Shown: piece after piece, positions 47,601 to 57,351 of the stretch
Numbering within the stretch: position 1 is the first letter of the stretch
How the letters are laid out: every line of letters begins with the position of its first letter
Assembly: GCA_030065055.1 (NCBI GenBank)
Contig: JASJDS010000098.1
Coordinates: forward strand, 29,857 to 93,856
From: Calothrix sp. MO_192.B10
GTDB taxonomy: Bacteria; Cyanobacteriota; Cyanobacteriia; Cyanobacteriales; Nostocaceae
Direction: 5' to 3'
DNA: 64,000 nucleotides
Made by a program: the position numbers and the translations under genes
The notes under the pieces: generated by a model
What the model saw: the letters and a program-made list of their open reading frames with translations, nothing else
Databases searched by the model: none
What the model was told of the DNA's origin: nothing

Positions 47601-48806
47601 ATGAACTTCCAATCCTTATCAAAACCTCGCAATCAATTGACCCTGAGTTTTATTATTACTGGTACATTCGTTTCAGTTATGCTTGTACTTTCGATGATTT
47701 CTCAAGTAAAACAGTCGGAAACAACGCCAGTTATACAGACAAAAACCACTACTCCCTCTATTACTCCCTCTATACAAAAAGTTACCGCTTTAGGGAGACT
47801 TGAACCAACAACAGAGGTGATCAAATTATCTGTGCCATCGATGTTGAATAATGATCAGGTAGCTAAATTGTTGGTAAAACGGGGCGATAGTGTAAAAGCA
47901 GGACAGATAGTGGCAATTATGAGTTCACGCTTACGCTTGCAAACTGTTTTGTGGGAAGCACAAGCCCAGGTGAAAGTAGCGCGAGCAGAGTTAGCAAAAG
48001 TCAAAGCTGGTGCCAAATCTGGAAAAATTGCTGCACAGAAAGCTGAAATTGTTCGCTTCCAAGAAGAACGGCAAAGCGAGATTGATACCCAAAAAGCTAT
48101 AGTTGATCGCTGGCAAGCCGAAGTCAGAATAGCCAAGGCTGACTACGATCGCTATTTATCGCTTTATCAACAGGGAGCGATCGCGTCTGAGGAACTCGAT
48201 AGAAAGAAACTGGCACTAGAAACAGCCCAGGCACAGCTTGATGAAGCCAAAGCCAAGCAAAGTCAGAGTTTAGATACTTTGTCAGAACAAATCAAACAAG
48301 CCAGGGCAACCTTAGACGACATTGTGGAGGTGCGCCCAGTTGATATCCAAGTTGCACAAGCAGAGATAGAAAAAGCGATCGCGGCGGTGAAAGCGGCCAA
48401 AGCCCAGTTAGATCAAACATACATCTATGCACCCATAACAGGTCAGATTCTCGATATTTATGCTAGACCAGGAGAAGTTGTGGGCGAAAACGGCATTGCT
48501 GAACTTGGACAAACAACTCAGATGCAAGTTGTAGCAGAGATTTATCAAACAGATATCAGTAAAGTCCGAACAGGTCAACAAGCATTAATTACCAGCGATT
48601 TATTCCCCGAAAAACTGCGTGCAACTGTTAAATTAATTGGTCTACAAGTCATTAAACAAGAAGTAACCAGTGGCAAACCTGGAGAAAATCTTGATCGCAA
48701 AGTTATTCAAGTGAGAATGCAAATGCATCCAGACGATAGCCGACGAGTAGCTAATCTGACTAACTTGCAAGTTCAAGTTGCCATTTTAACCAATAGTTCT
48801 ATTTAA
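47601..48806 (+). CDS. DevB-like ABC exporter membrane-fusion protein
   Basis: 401 residues. An N-terminal membrane anchor (LTLSFIITGTFVSVMLVLSM) is followed by a lipoyl/biotinyl-type half (LGRLEPTTEVIKLSVPS, VKRGDSVKAGQIVAIM), a coiled-coil hairpin at about 115-255 and the second lipoyl half with TYIYAPITGQILDIYARPGE. This is the HlyD/DevB adaptor that links an inner-membrane ABC pump to a TolC-type channel. It is followed by devC- and devA-like genes, completing a DevBCA set. Confidence 0.9.
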   Translation: MNFQSLSKPRNQLTLSFIITGTFVSVMLVLSMISQVKQSETTPVIQTKTTTPSITPSIQKVTALGRLEPTTEVIKLSVPSMLNNDQVAKLLVKRGDSVKAGQIVAIMSSRLRLQTVLWEAQAQVKVARAELAKVKAGAKSGKIAAQKAEIVRFQEERQSEIDTQKAIVDRWQAEVRIAKADYDRYLSLYQQGAIASEELDRKKLALETAQAQLDEAKAKQSQSLDTLSEQIKQARATLDDIVEVRPVDIQVAQAEIEKAIAAVKAAKAQLDQTYIYAPITGQILDIYARPGEVVGENGIAELGQTTQMQVVAEIYQTDISKVRTGQQALITSDLFPEKLRATVKLIGLQVIKQEVTSGKPGENLDRKVIQVRMQMHPDDSRRVANLTNLQVQVAILTNSSI

Positions 48807-49020
48807 TTTTGATGATAATTAAGGTCATTCAACAATAATTAAAATGCCTCAGATTTAATCTAACTTTATCAATTTAAATCTGTGGCTAGACTAGAAAAAA
48901 TAACTACATGAACAGAATAAAATATACAGATTATTCTCCTCTAATCTGTCTCCACAAATAGATTTAATTTTGCACAGATAATTAGTTAATATTAGTTACC
49001 TCTTAATTATTAATCAACTC

Positions 49021-50190
49021 ATGGTTCGTAAATTCTTCCGCAAAACTCCCTTGGCTTGGCTACAAATGAGCCAAAGAAAAAGTCGGTTGCTGGTTGCTAT
49101 TGCAGGCATTGCCTTTGCCGATTTTTTGATGTTTTTTCAGCTTGGTATTAGGGATGCCTTGTATGATTCTTTAGTCAGTCCTTATCACATTCTCAAAGGA
49201 GATTTGTTCCTAGTTAATCGATTATCTGATAATATCCAATCTATCAAAAGTTTCTCACGAGACAATCTCTATCAGGCATCCGGCACTGATGGTGTAGTGT
49301 CAGTTCGCCCATTGTATATTGGTCGGACTGGTTGGCGTAATCCCGAAAATTTAGCTAGTCGTCAAATTTTTGTTTATGGAATCGATCCCAAGCGTCCAGC
49401 ATTTGAATCACCAGACATTAACCCTCATTTAAATGATCTGAAATTATTGAATCGAACTTTGTTTGATCAAGCTGGACTACTTCCTCAACTGGGAGATGTA
49501 CCTACTTTACTGCAAAAACAGAATCCACTTTCGGTTCAAGCTAATGATCTTGAATTGCAGATTGTCGGGTTATTTAAACTTGGCTCATCTTTTGCTACTG
49601 ATGGCAATTTGCTCACAAGTGATTCTACATTTTTGAAACTCTTTCCTCAGCGTCGCTCTAATCAAATAGATATAGGTGTTATTGAATTAAAACCTAATGC
49701 CAACATCGAGCAGATTAAAGCTGAATTACAGACTAAGATACCTGATGATTTACTAGTATTAACCATCGATGAAATTTCTGGGCGTGAACTACTTTATTGG
49801 GAAACAGGTTCTTCTATTGGCCCTACCTTTAATCTTGGTGTAGCAATTGGATTTTTAGTGGGAGCAGTAATTGTTTATCAAATTCTCTACACGGATGTTT
49901 ATGATCATTTGTCTGAGTATGCCACATTGAAGGCCATGGGTTATAGTAATGCGTATTTTATCGGTGTCCTGATTCAAGAAGCAATTTTCTTAGCCGTTTT
50001 GGGCTTTCTTCCAGGTTTTTTAGTCTCGACTGGATTTTATAGTTTCTTTAAATCCGTCACTCTATTGCCGATTGCGATGAAACTTGATCGCGCCATCATG
50101 GTGCTAACCTTAACTATCTTGATGTGTATTACAGCAGGTGCGATCGCTATGCGTAAACTGCAAGCAGCCGACCCGGCTGATATTTTTTAG
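49021..50190 (+). CDS. DevC-like ABC exporter permease
   Basis: 389 residues of the MacB/FtsX-like permease type. The N-terminus has TPLAWLQMSQRKSRLLVAIA then one helix, a large periplasmic domain (about 45-265) and three C-terminal helices (GVAIGFLVGAVIVYQILY; LIQEAIFLAVLGFLPGFLV; MVLTLTILMCITAGAIAM). It lies 214 bases after the DevB-like gene and 16 bases before the ATPase gene. DevBCA pumps of heterocystous cyanobacteria export glycolipids. The position of this set at the end of the tetrapyrrole cluster suggests a different cargo, which is inference. Confidence 0.9.
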   Translation: MVRKFFRKTPLAWLQMSQRKSRLLVAIAGIAFADFLMFFQLGIRDALYDSLVSPYHILKGDLFLVNRLSDNIQSIKSFSRDNLYQASGTDGVVSVRPLYIGRTGWRNPENLASRQIFVYGIDPKRPAFESPDINPHLNDLKLLNRTLFDQAGLLPQLGDVPTLLQKQNPLSVQANDLELQIVGLFKLGSSFATDGNLLTSDSTFLKLFPQRRSNQIDIGVIELKPNANIEQIKAELQTKIPDDLLVLTIDEISGRELLYWETGSSIGPTFNLGVAIGFLVGAVIVYQILYTDVYDHLSEYATLKAMGYSNAYFIGVLIQEAIFLAVLGFLPGFLVSTGFYSFFKSVTLLPIAMKLDRAIMVLTLTILMCITAGAIAMRKLQAADPADIF

Positions 50191-50206
50191 ATTCAGTAAG
50201 AGTTCA

Positions 50207-50938
50207 ATGACTACTGACTATTCTTCTCCTAAATCCATCATTTCTGCTCGCCAACTGAATCACTATTTTGGTAATGGTGAACTTCGTAAACAAACATTGT
50301 TTGACATCCACTTAGATATTTATCCAGGTGAAATTATCCTTTTAACAGGTCCTTCGGGTTCTGGTAAAACAACATTGCTGACTTTGATAGGTGGTTTGCG
50401 TTCGGTTCAAGAAGGTAGTTTAATCATCTTAGAACAAGAGATGCAAGGAGCTAACAAACGACAATTAATGCATGTGCGACAAAAAAGCGGTTACATTTTT
50501 CAAGCTCACAATTTACTCACCTTTCTCACAACAAAACAAAATGTGCGCATGGCTTTGGAATTACATGCTCAATATTTAGCACAAGATATGGATCAGCTAG
50601 TAATTGATATGCTCACTGCTGTTGGTTTAGGCGATCGCATTGATTTTCATATCGACAACCTATCGGGAGGACAAAAGCAACGAGTAGCGATCGCTCGTGC
50701 ATTAGTCACCCGTCCCAAAATCATCCTTGCTGACGAACCAACCGCATCCCTTGATAAAAAATCTGGTCGGGATGTAGTAGAAATTATGCAACGTTTAGCT
50801 AAAGAACAAGGTTCTACAATTTTATTAGTTACTCACGATCACCGCATTTTTGATATTGCTGACCGCATTATTCATATGGAAGATGGGCGATTAGTTAACA
50901 AAATAGAAGATGATGAGGGGCGCCTAGCTAGAAAATAG
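50207..50938 (+). CDS. DevA-like ABC transporter ATPase
   Basis: 243 residues from the ATG at 50207; an upstream in-frame start would overlap devC. Walker A is GPSGSGKTT (about 46-54), the Q-loop YIFQAHNLL, the signature LSGGQKQR and Walker B ILADEPTASLD, followed by the H-loop LVTHDHR. It is a MacB-type energiser for the DevBC pair and the last gene of the rightward arm before repeats. Confidence 0.93.
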   Translation: MTTDYSSPKSIISARQLNHYFGNGELRKQTLFDIHLDIYPGEIILLTGPSGSGKTTLLTLIGGLRSVQEGSLIILEQEMQGANKRQLMHVRQKSGYIFQAHNLLTFLTTKQNVRMALELHAQYLAQDMDQLVIDMLTAVGLGDRIDFHIDNLSGGQKQRVAIARALVTRPKIILADEPTASLDKKSGRDVVEIMQRLAKEQGSTILLVTHDHRIFDIADRIIHMEDGRLVNKIEDDEGRLARK

Positions 50939-50940
50939 GG

Positions 50941-51214
50941 AGTGAGGGAGTTCGGAGTTCGGAGTTCGGAGTTCGGGGTTCGAGTAGGGGCGGGGTTTCC
51001 CCGCCCGGAGGGAAGGAGTGAGGGAGTGTAGACACGAAGTGGCTTCTCGAAGAGTAGGAGGGAAGGAGTGAGGGAGTGAAGGAGGGAAGACTGTCAACCA
51101 TCAACTAACAACCAACAACTAACAACCAACAACTAACAACCAACAACTAACAACCAACAACTAACAACCAACAACTAACAACCAACAACTAACAACCAAC
51201 AACTAACAACCAAC
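50941..51214. repeat. Composite repeat with 14-mer array, left copy
   Basis: In order: GGAGTTC heptamers, TCGAGTAGGGGCGGGG, the GGGCGGGG palindrome, GGAGGGAAGGAGTGAGG repeats, then about eight copies of the 14-mer AACTAACAACCAAC. The same blocks occur in reverse complement at 55826-56075. Confidence 0.8.
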
Positions 51215-51231
51215 ATGCCTTTTGCCTTCTG

Positions 51232-51657
51232 CTATAACTGCAACTTTTCCCTCATTCTGGTTTCCAATAGTTCTAATAATGAGTCTACATTTTGACCTAG
51301 TTGCTGAAAAGAATCAGGTGGTGGTGACTCGGGTTGAAAATAAATTAACTGAATCTGCTCTTTACCAATACCAATCATCAGCACTTCTACTTCAGGTTGG
51401 TAATTATCAATAATTCCCAAGATTTCCTGTAATTTGTGATCAACTCGATGATTGAGAGCTTCTATATGTTCTTGAGGACAATAAACAAAATGGGGTTGGG
51501 GCTGTAAGTCAATGCCAATAGTACCCTGACTATTACCATTTTCTAGCCATAAAGCCCATGATAGTGCGGCCAATTCTGTTTGATTACGTTTAGTAAATTT
51601 ATCTAATTGACGACACCAATGGTTATCTGGCAATTTCGGTTGGTTGATACCCAGCAT
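51232..51657 (-). CDS. Conserved cyanobacterial protein, CcmS-like (beta-carboxysome assembly chaperone)
   Basis: 141 residues: LGINQPKLPDNHWCRQLDKF, ALSWALWLENGNSQGTIGID, LQPQPHFVYCPQEHIEALN and the C-terminal LGQNVDSLLELLETRM. This matches my recollection of a small soluble cyanobacterial family, one member of which (CcmS) was described as a chaperone for carboxysome shell assembly. I cannot confirm orthology. It is next to nnr, not to ccm genes. No catalytic motif is seen. Confidence 0.6.
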   Translation of the reverse strand: MLGINQPKLPDNHWCRQLDKFTKRNQTELAALSWALWLENGNSQGTIGIDLQPQPHFVYCPQEHIEALNHRVDHKLQEILGIIDNYQPEVEVLMIGIGKEQIQLIYFQPESPPPDSFQQLGQNVDSLLELLETRMREKLQL

Positions 51658-51830
51658 AATTTCAGTTATCAGTTATCAGTTATCAGTTTCCCCATCGATA
51701 AATCGAGGGGCAAGAATGCAGTTGGGGGAAAATTTCTAAATTCTAAATTCTAAATTCTAAATTCTAAATTCTAATTTGGGAGCTTAATACCGATTACTGT
51801 TTGGTCAAAAGTTTATCATTTTGTGCAAAA

Positions 51831-53408
51831 TTAACACAATGCTTGCATCAAATAATTTGCCAGGGTCACACCATCTACTCCTAGTTCTGTGCGATCGCTT
51901 GCTGCTAAAATAGCGGCTTGAGAATGCCACCAAGCGGCAGTAGAAACTATATCTTCTAGAGGAATTTGTCGGGTAGCAGTTTGGGCTAGTAAGCCACCCA
52001 ATAACCCTGTTAACACATCACCACTACCACCCCTCGCCAATGCAGGAGTACTCTCAGGATTAATCCACACTGCACCTTGGGAATTAGCGATGGCGGTTCT
52101 TGCCCCTTTGAGTAAAATAATAGCTCCTGTTTGGGCTGCTGCTGTCTGTACGGCTTGAATTCTATCGGTGGATACATTGGGGATATCAGGGAAGAGACGC
52201 TTAAATTCGCCGGCGTGGGGGGTGAGAATGGTGGGGGATTGCCGTTTTTGTAATGTGGATGCACTTCCGATCTGTGCCAATATATTTAAACCATCGGCAT
52301 CGAGTAATACGGGTTTTTCACTTGCTAGTACCTGTTGGATAATGCTACTGACTTCAGTTGTTAAACCAGGACCACAAGCGATCGCATTAAATGTATTAAT
52401 ATCGGTATTGGCTGGTAATTCTAATTTGGCAATTGCTCCCGTAGCTGTTTCCGGACAGCCAATAATTAATGCCTCTGGTAAATGGGATACTAATAGGGGT
52501 TTGAGCGACTCTGGTACGGCAACCGAAAGCATTCCCACCCCACTACCTCTAGCACCCAAACCAGTTAGTATTGCTCCCCCCGCATAACGTTGGGAACCAC
52601 AAATCAGTAATAAATGCCCTTCTTGATACTTATGGGTGATGAGTGGACGGGGGAGAATGGTAGAGCCGGGATGTTTTTGTTGTATACCTTTAGTACCAAT
52701 TACAGATAAGGCTTTTGTGGCGGTGATGCGTTGAATTTTGGGTATTTTTCCTAACACTGCTTGAATATCCACCCAGGGAATATCAAAATCAATTAACTCC
52801 GCTTTACCTATGTAATCTAGAGCTTGGTCTTGCAATAAACCCAATTTCCATAAACCCAAACATAGGGTACTGGTGGCGCGAATGGCAATTCCTAACACTT
52901 CCCCTGTATCCGTATGCAAACCAGAAGGGATATCTATACTAATAATAGGTATATACCATTGATTAATTTGAGCGATCGCACTAGCGATGGGTTCTTTAAT
53001 CTCTCTTTCTAGCCCAAATCCAAATAAGCCGTCTATTAATAAATCGCAATTAGATAACTGCTCAATCTCAGCATAACAAGGTATGCCTAAACTCTGGGCA
53101 TATTGTAAGTGCTGTGCTGTTAACTCCTTGTGTTTAGTAAAAGGAGAATAAATCCCCACATCATAGCCACGAAAATGTAACTCTCGGACAACAACTAAAG
53201 CATCTCCCCCATTATGACCGGGACCGACAAGAATGCCAATATGATTAGAGTCAGAGATATCTTGGATAATCCGACGGGTAATTAAACCCGCCACCTTTTC
53301 CATTAAAGCCGCTACAGGCATCCCCCCTGAGAAGATACGTCCTTCAATGTCACGCATCTGTTGAGCTGTAACTACAACGCGGGAAATCAGTTCTTGCCTA
53401 TGTTGCAT
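51831..53408 (-). CDS. nnr: Bifunctional NAD(P)H-hydrate epimerase / ADP-dependent dehydratase
   Basis: 525 residues. The N-terminal YjeF epimerase domain (about 1-220) has VVTAQQMRDIE, VGPGHNGGDALVVVREL and DGLFGFGL. The C-terminal ribokinase-like dehydratase (about 245-520) has GSQRYAGGAILTGLGA, ACGPGLTT, PVLLDADGLNIL, ILTPHAGEFKRL and the ARGGSGDVLTGLLGGLLAQ nucleotide loop. Together they repair damaged NAD(P)HX in the cytosol. Its domain order is standard for bacteria. Confidence 0.95.
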   Translation of the reverse strand: MQHRQELISRVVVTAQQMRDIEGRIFSGGMPVAALMEKVAGLITRRIIQDISDSNHIGILVGPGHNGGDALVVVRELHFRGYDVGIYSPFTKHKELTAQHLQYAQSLGIPCYAEIEQLSNCDLLIDGLFGFGLEREIKEPIASAIAQINQWYIPIISIDIPSGLHTDTGEVLGIAIRATSTLCLGLWKLGLLQDQALDYIGKAELIDFDIPWVDIQAVLGKIPKIQRITATKALSVIGTKGIQQKHPGSTILPRPLITHKYQEGHLLLICGSQRYAGGAILTGLGARGSGVGMLSVAVPESLKPLLVSHLPEALIIGCPETATGAIAKLELPANTDINTFNAIACGPGLTTEVSSIIQQVLASEKPVLLDADGLNILAQIGSASTLQKRQSPTILTPHAGEFKRLFPDIPNVSTDRIQAVQTAAAQTGAIILLKGARTAIANSQGAVWINPESTPALARGGSGDVLTGLLGGLLAQTATRQIPLEDIVSTAAWWHSQAAILAASDRTELGVDGVTLANYLMQALC

Positions 53409-53888
53409 GGGTTTTATAGCGCTACGCGCAAGTAATAAGTAATAAGTAGGGCTTGCAGCAAAAAGTCTTTGGATAGGGCTGGGGAAGGGGGAAGGGGTAA
53501 AGGGTAAGGGTTTTACCCAGATTGTGAATGATTTTTTGTGGCTAAAAAGTTTGCAGGTGCAAGGTTTTTAAGTCTTGTACCCCCGTTTCCTTGCACTTGT
53601 TGACCAAAAATTTGGTTTAAAGGCTTACAACACAAGGATTTTACAGTTATTCAGCAGACCCTAAGTAATAAGTTTACTGTTCATAGGTTTGCTGCATTCA
53701 ATCGTAAGGGCACGGCATCCACAATCTTTTAGCGTATAAAACTATCACTCTGATGCCGTGCCCCTACCCATCCACCCATCTGTCCCATTTTTTTCTGACT
53801 AAAAATGATTGCCAAAGATGGAAGCTTGCAAAGCTTATCCAGTAGTTCTTTCACAATCTAAAATCTAAAATCCAAAATCCAAAATGGA
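53409..53888. repeat. Intergenic repeats including a 64-bp GTAAGGGCACGGCAT element
   Basis: At 53704-53767 a short element runs from GTAAGGGCACGGCATCC to GATGCCGTGCCCCTAC, the unexpanded relative of 2601-2893. ACAGTTATTCAGCAGACCCT near 53645 also occurs near 11247. AATCTAAA heptamers lie at about 53855. No gene is supported. Confidence 0.65.
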
Positions 53889-54620
53889 TTACCTACCATA
53901 ATGAATTCTGGTGTTACCAAAACCCATATTATGTAAATAATCATTCCACTTGTCAGCATCCGCACGCCGAGCAAAGGGCCCAACCGCTACATAATGTCCT
54001 CTTCCGTTACTTCTGGCCGTAATTCCCCGATAAAATCCAGTATCTTGCTGAATGCGAGCCGCTACTTGCATTGCCTCTTGAGGACTACTGGGGATTGCCA
54101 CATAGTAGTACCTAGACTGTGTTTCTTCTATACCACCAATAGCATCATTATTAGGTATTTCCCGCCTTTGGCTCGGACTGAAGATACGGGTATTATTCAC
54201 TCCATAAGCCGCTAATTGCCTAACTCTTCTGCGGGCGTTGGCAGGTTCGCGAAATACCCCTGCTTGGATCATATATCTCCTTTGGAATTGACGGACATAG
54301 GCTGTAGGTTCTACCTGAAGCACCTGTTGCAGTGTTTGAAAATTGTTGCTGTCCACATAAACCACATAGCGATGGAAATTCTGTATGTACCGATTCGATG
54401 GGGTGGTACTAAATTCGACGTAACCCTGGTTATATCCAGAGGACTGATAAACCCTATTGTTAAATTGTGAACTGGGGAAATTAATCACCCTTTGATACAT
54501 TTGTGCAGCAGCTGGGGTGGAAATACCTGTGGAAATACTTAAAAACAGGGGCAGACCAAATAATAATGGTTGATTATAATAGCTAGGTACTATAAGTTTA
54601 TTTAATGATTTTTGGAACAT
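53889..54620 (-). CDS. Secreted SPOR-like protein
   Basis: 243 residues. A signal peptide (about 1-40; LLFGLPLFLSISTGISTPAA, AAQ) is followed by a Tyr/Asn/Gln-rich region and two SPOR-like units: RRYMIQAGVFREPANARRRV then RQLAAYGVNNTRIF, and YYYVAIPSSPQEAMQVAARI then HYVAVGPFARRADADKWNDYL. SPOR domains bind denuded peptidoglycan glycan strands, so it probably acts in the periplasm at the cell wall. It is transcribed divergently from mnmA. Confidence 0.8.
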   Translation of the reverse strand: MFQKSLNKLIVPSYYNQPLLFGLPLFLSISTGISTPAAAQMYQRVINFPSSQFNNRVYQSSGYNQGYVEFSTTPSNRYIQNFHRYVVYVDSNNFQTLQQVLQVEPTAYVRQFQRRYMIQAGVFREPANARRRVRQLAAYGVNNTRIFSPSQRREIPNNDAIGGIEETQSRYYYVAIPSSPQEAMQVAARIQQDTGFYRGITARSNGRGHYVAVGPFARRADADKWNDYLHNMGFGNTRIHYGR

Positions 54621-54768
54621 AACAACTTCTGTCTTTAAATTTTAGTTATACAAGTCAGTAAAATCAACCAAGAAATTGGGGATTAGCGTACAATCCAAAA
54701 TAGGTTGACATTTGTACCATCTACACAGTGTTAGCTTAGAAATATCAACCAAGCAATATATACGAGAG

Positions 54769-55833
54769 ATGACAAAGGTCGTAGTTGGACTTTCCGGTGG
54801 TGTTGATAGTTCCACCGCCGCTGCTATTTTGCACCGTCAGGGCTATGAAGTAATTGGTCTTACCCTTTGGCTGATGAAGGGTAAAGGACAGTGTTGCTCT
54901 GAGGGCATGGTTGATGCTGCTTACATTTGCGAACAATTGGGTATACCCCACCACGTCGTTGATATTCGGGAAGTATTTCAAACTCAAATCGTTGACTATT
55001 TGGTTAGTGGGTATAGTGCAGGGGTGACTCCTTTGCCTTGTTCCCAGTGCAATAAAACGGTGAAATTCGGTCCAATGGTCAAGTATGCCCAAGAAAAATT
55101 GGGCAGTGATAAAATCGCCACCGGCCACTACGCACGAATTCGCCATAACCCAGAAACTGGACGTTACGAATTATTAAGGGCTTGCGATCGCAATAAAGAC
55201 CAATCTTATTTTCTTTATGATTTGTCCCAAGATTTACTGAGAGCATCAGTATTTCCACTGGGAGAATTGCAAAAGAGCGAAACCCGCCGTTTGGCTGGCG
55301 AGTATGGGTTAAAAACCGCAGACAAACCAGAAAGTCAAGACCTGTGTTTGGTGGAAAGCAATGGTTCCATGCGGGCATTTTTAGATAAATATTTAGCCCC
55401 CAAGCAAGGGGATATTGTGGACACAGAGGGTAAGGTTTTGGGTCAACATGATGGTGTGCATCATTACACCATTGGGCAGCGTAAAGGTCTGGGAATTGCC
55501 GCTCCTGCACCCCTGTATGTGATTGGTTTAGATGCGGTAAATAATCGTGTTATAGTAGGCGATCGCACCAAAGCTACCCAACCAGAATGTATAGTGGAAA
55601 GGGTTAATTGGGTTTCCATTGCTGAACCATCCAGTCCAATTCGGGCAGAAGTACAAATTCGTTATCGTTCTGCGCCAATTCCGGTAACCATAGTTCCCTT
55701 GGGAAATTTTCGGGTGCGGGTGGTGTTTGACGAACCGCAGTTTAGTGTTACCCCTGGACAAGCAGCAGTTTGGTATGAAGGGGAGAAGGTGTTAGGTGGG
55801 GGGATTATTGAGGTGATGGGTGATGGTTGTTAG
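54769..55833 (+). CDS. mnmA: tRNA 2-thiouridine(34) synthase
   Basis: 354 residues from the ATG at 54769. The PP-loop ATP-binding motif [15 protein letters not shown] is at residues 7-21. The catalytic cysteines are in [15 protein letters not shown] (about 94-108) and [11 protein letters not shown] (about 200). [11 protein letters not shown] and the C-terminal barrel ([38 protein letters not shown]) complete the family pattern. It thiolates U34 of Lys, Glu and Gln tRNAs. Confidence 0.95.
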   Translation: MTKVVVGLSGGVDSSTAAAILHRQGYEVIGLTLWLMKGKGQCCSEGMVDAAYICEQLGIPHHVVDIREVFQTQIVDYLVSGYSAGVTPLPCSQCNKTVKFGPMVKYAQEKLGSDKIATGHYARIRHNPETGRYELLRACDRNKDQSYFLYDLSQDLLRASVFPLGELQKSETRRLAGEYGLKTADKPESQDLCLVESNGSMRAFLDKYLAPKQGDIVDTEGKVLGQHDGVHHYTIGQRKGLGIAAPAPLYVIGLDAVNNRVIVGDRTKATQPECIVERVNWVSIAEPSSPIRAEVQIRYRSAPIPVTIVPLGNFRVRVVFDEPQFSVTPGQAAVWYEGEKVLGGGIIEVMGDGC

Positions 55834-56075
55834 TTGTTGGTTGTTGGTTGTTGGTTGTTAGTTGTTAGTTGTTAGTTGATAGTTGTTGGTTGTTGGTTGT
55901 TGGTTGTTAGTTGTTGGTTGTTGGTTGTTGGTTGTTAGTTGTTGGTTGTTAGTTGTTGGTTGTTAGTCTTCCCTCCTTCCCTCGTTCCCTCCGGGCGGGG
56001 AAACCCCGCCCCTACTCGAACTCCGAACTCCGAACTCCGAACTCCGAACTCCCTCACTCCCTCTTTCACTCCCAC
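55826..56075. repeat. Composite repeat, right inverted copy
   Basis: TTGTTGG/TTGTTAG heptamers run from the mnmA stop codon to about 55965. CTTCCCTCCTTCCCT, GGGCGGGGAAACCCCGCCC, CTACTCGAACTCCGAACTCC and GAACTCC heptamers follow. This is the reverse complement, in order, of 50941-51214. Confidence 0.8.
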
Positions 56076-56172
56076 ACTCCTCTGTACCATAATTTTTTGC
56101 CGTGCGTACCTAGATTTTGCTAATTTAATAAATACTTAATAAATTGTAACTGAACCCAGAGAAGGAATTAGC

Positions 56173-57351
56173 TTGAGTAACAACATACAAGGCATTGCTC
56201 CCCACGGTGGGCATTTGGTAAATCGCATTGCCACACCCGAACAAAAAGAAGAGTTTCTGTCTAAGGCAGACTTTTTGCCACGAGTGCAACTTGACGAGCG
56301 AGCCGTTTCCGATTTACATATGATTGCGATCGGTGGTTTTAGTCCTCTGACTGGTTTTATGAATAAAGAGGATTACGATCGCGTAGTATCGGATATGCGG
56401 CTAGCTAATGGTGTAGCGTGGGCAATTCCCGTAACACTTTCAGTCTCTCAAGAACAGGCTGATTCCCTCCAGGAAGGTAATCTAGTGCGTCTAGATGACA
56501 CCACAGGGAGGTATATTGGTGTTTTGCATTTAACACAAAAATATAGCTACGATAAACGCCGGGAGGCAATCAACGTCTACCGCACCGAGGAAGACAAGCA
56601 TCCTGGTGTGAAGGTAGTTTACAACCAAGGGGAGATTAACTTAGCTGGTGATGTGTGGTTATTAGAACGGGATCCCCATCCCCTGTTCCCCTCCTACCAA
56701 ATCGATCCCGCAGCCTCACGGTTAATGTTTCAAGAAAAGGGATGGAATACTGTAGTTGGTTTCCAGACTCGCAACCCCATTCACCGTGCCCATGAATACA
56801 TTCAAAAGTGTGCCCTAGAAACCGTGGATGGTTTATTTTTACATCCATTGGTGGGAGCAACCAAATCAGATGATATTCCTGCTGATGTGCGGATGCGCTG
56901 CTATGAAATCTTGTTAGAAAACTATTATCCTCCCAATCGGGTGATTTTAGCCATTAATCCCTCCGCCATGCGTTACGCAGGACCGAGAGAAGCAATTTTC
57001 CATGCTCTAGTCAGGAAAAATTATGGCTGTACCCACTTTATTGTAGGACGGGATCATGCTGGGGTAGGTGACTACTACGGTACTTACGATGCCCAGTATA
57101 TTTTTGACGAGTTTAAACCAGAAGAATTGGGTATTGTACCCATGAAGTTTGAACACGCTTTCTACTGTACTCGGACTAAACAAATGGCAACTAGCAAAAC
57201 CAGTCCTAGTACTAAAGAAGAGCGAGTCCATTTGTCTGGAACAAAAGTGAGGGAAATGTTGCGTCGGGGAGAATTACCCCCACCAGAATTCTCTCGCCCC
57301 GAAGTAGCGGCGGAATTGGCACGGGCAATGCGAACCCAAGTCACAGCTTAG
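56173..57351 (+). CDS. sat: Sulfate adenylyltransferase (ATP sulfurylase)
   Basis: 392 residues starting at TTG, eight bases after GAAGGA. It adenylates sulfate to APS in assimilation. [16 protein letters not shown] (about 195-210) is the ATP/sulfate motif with QTRNP and the Hxx[19 protein letters not shown] and [20 protein letters not shown] are the other conserved blocks, and [18 protein letters not shown] closes the protein. It has the bacterial/archaeal single-domain form with no APS kinase fusion. Confidence 0.95.
   Translation: MSNNIQGIAPHGGHLVNRIATPEQKEEFLSKADFLPRVQLDERAVSDLHMIAIGGFSPLTGFMNKEDYDRVVSDMRLANGVAWAIPVTLSVSQEQADSLQEGNLVRLDDTTGRYIGVLHLTQKYSYDKRREAINVYRTEEDKHPGVKVVYNQGEINLAGDVWLLERDPHPLFPSYQIDPAASRLMFQEKGWNTVVGFQTRNPIHRAHEYIQKCALETVDGLFLHPLVGATKSDDIPADVRMRCYEILLENYYPPNRVILAINPSAMRYAGPREAIFHALVRKNYGCTHFIVGRDHAGVGDYYGTYDAQYIFDEFKPEELGIVPMKFEHAFYCTRTKQMATSKTSPSTKEERVHLSGTKVREMLRRGELPPPEFSRPEVAAELARAMRTQVTA

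Noticed and set aside
26146..50938. A complete tolyporphin pathway
   Set aside because: No glycosyltransferase, hemB, hemD or hemE is visible, so I only claim a tetrapyrrole-type cluster.
51100..51214. CRISPR or coding repeat
   Set aside because: A 14-bp simple tandem repeat with no spacers or credible frame.
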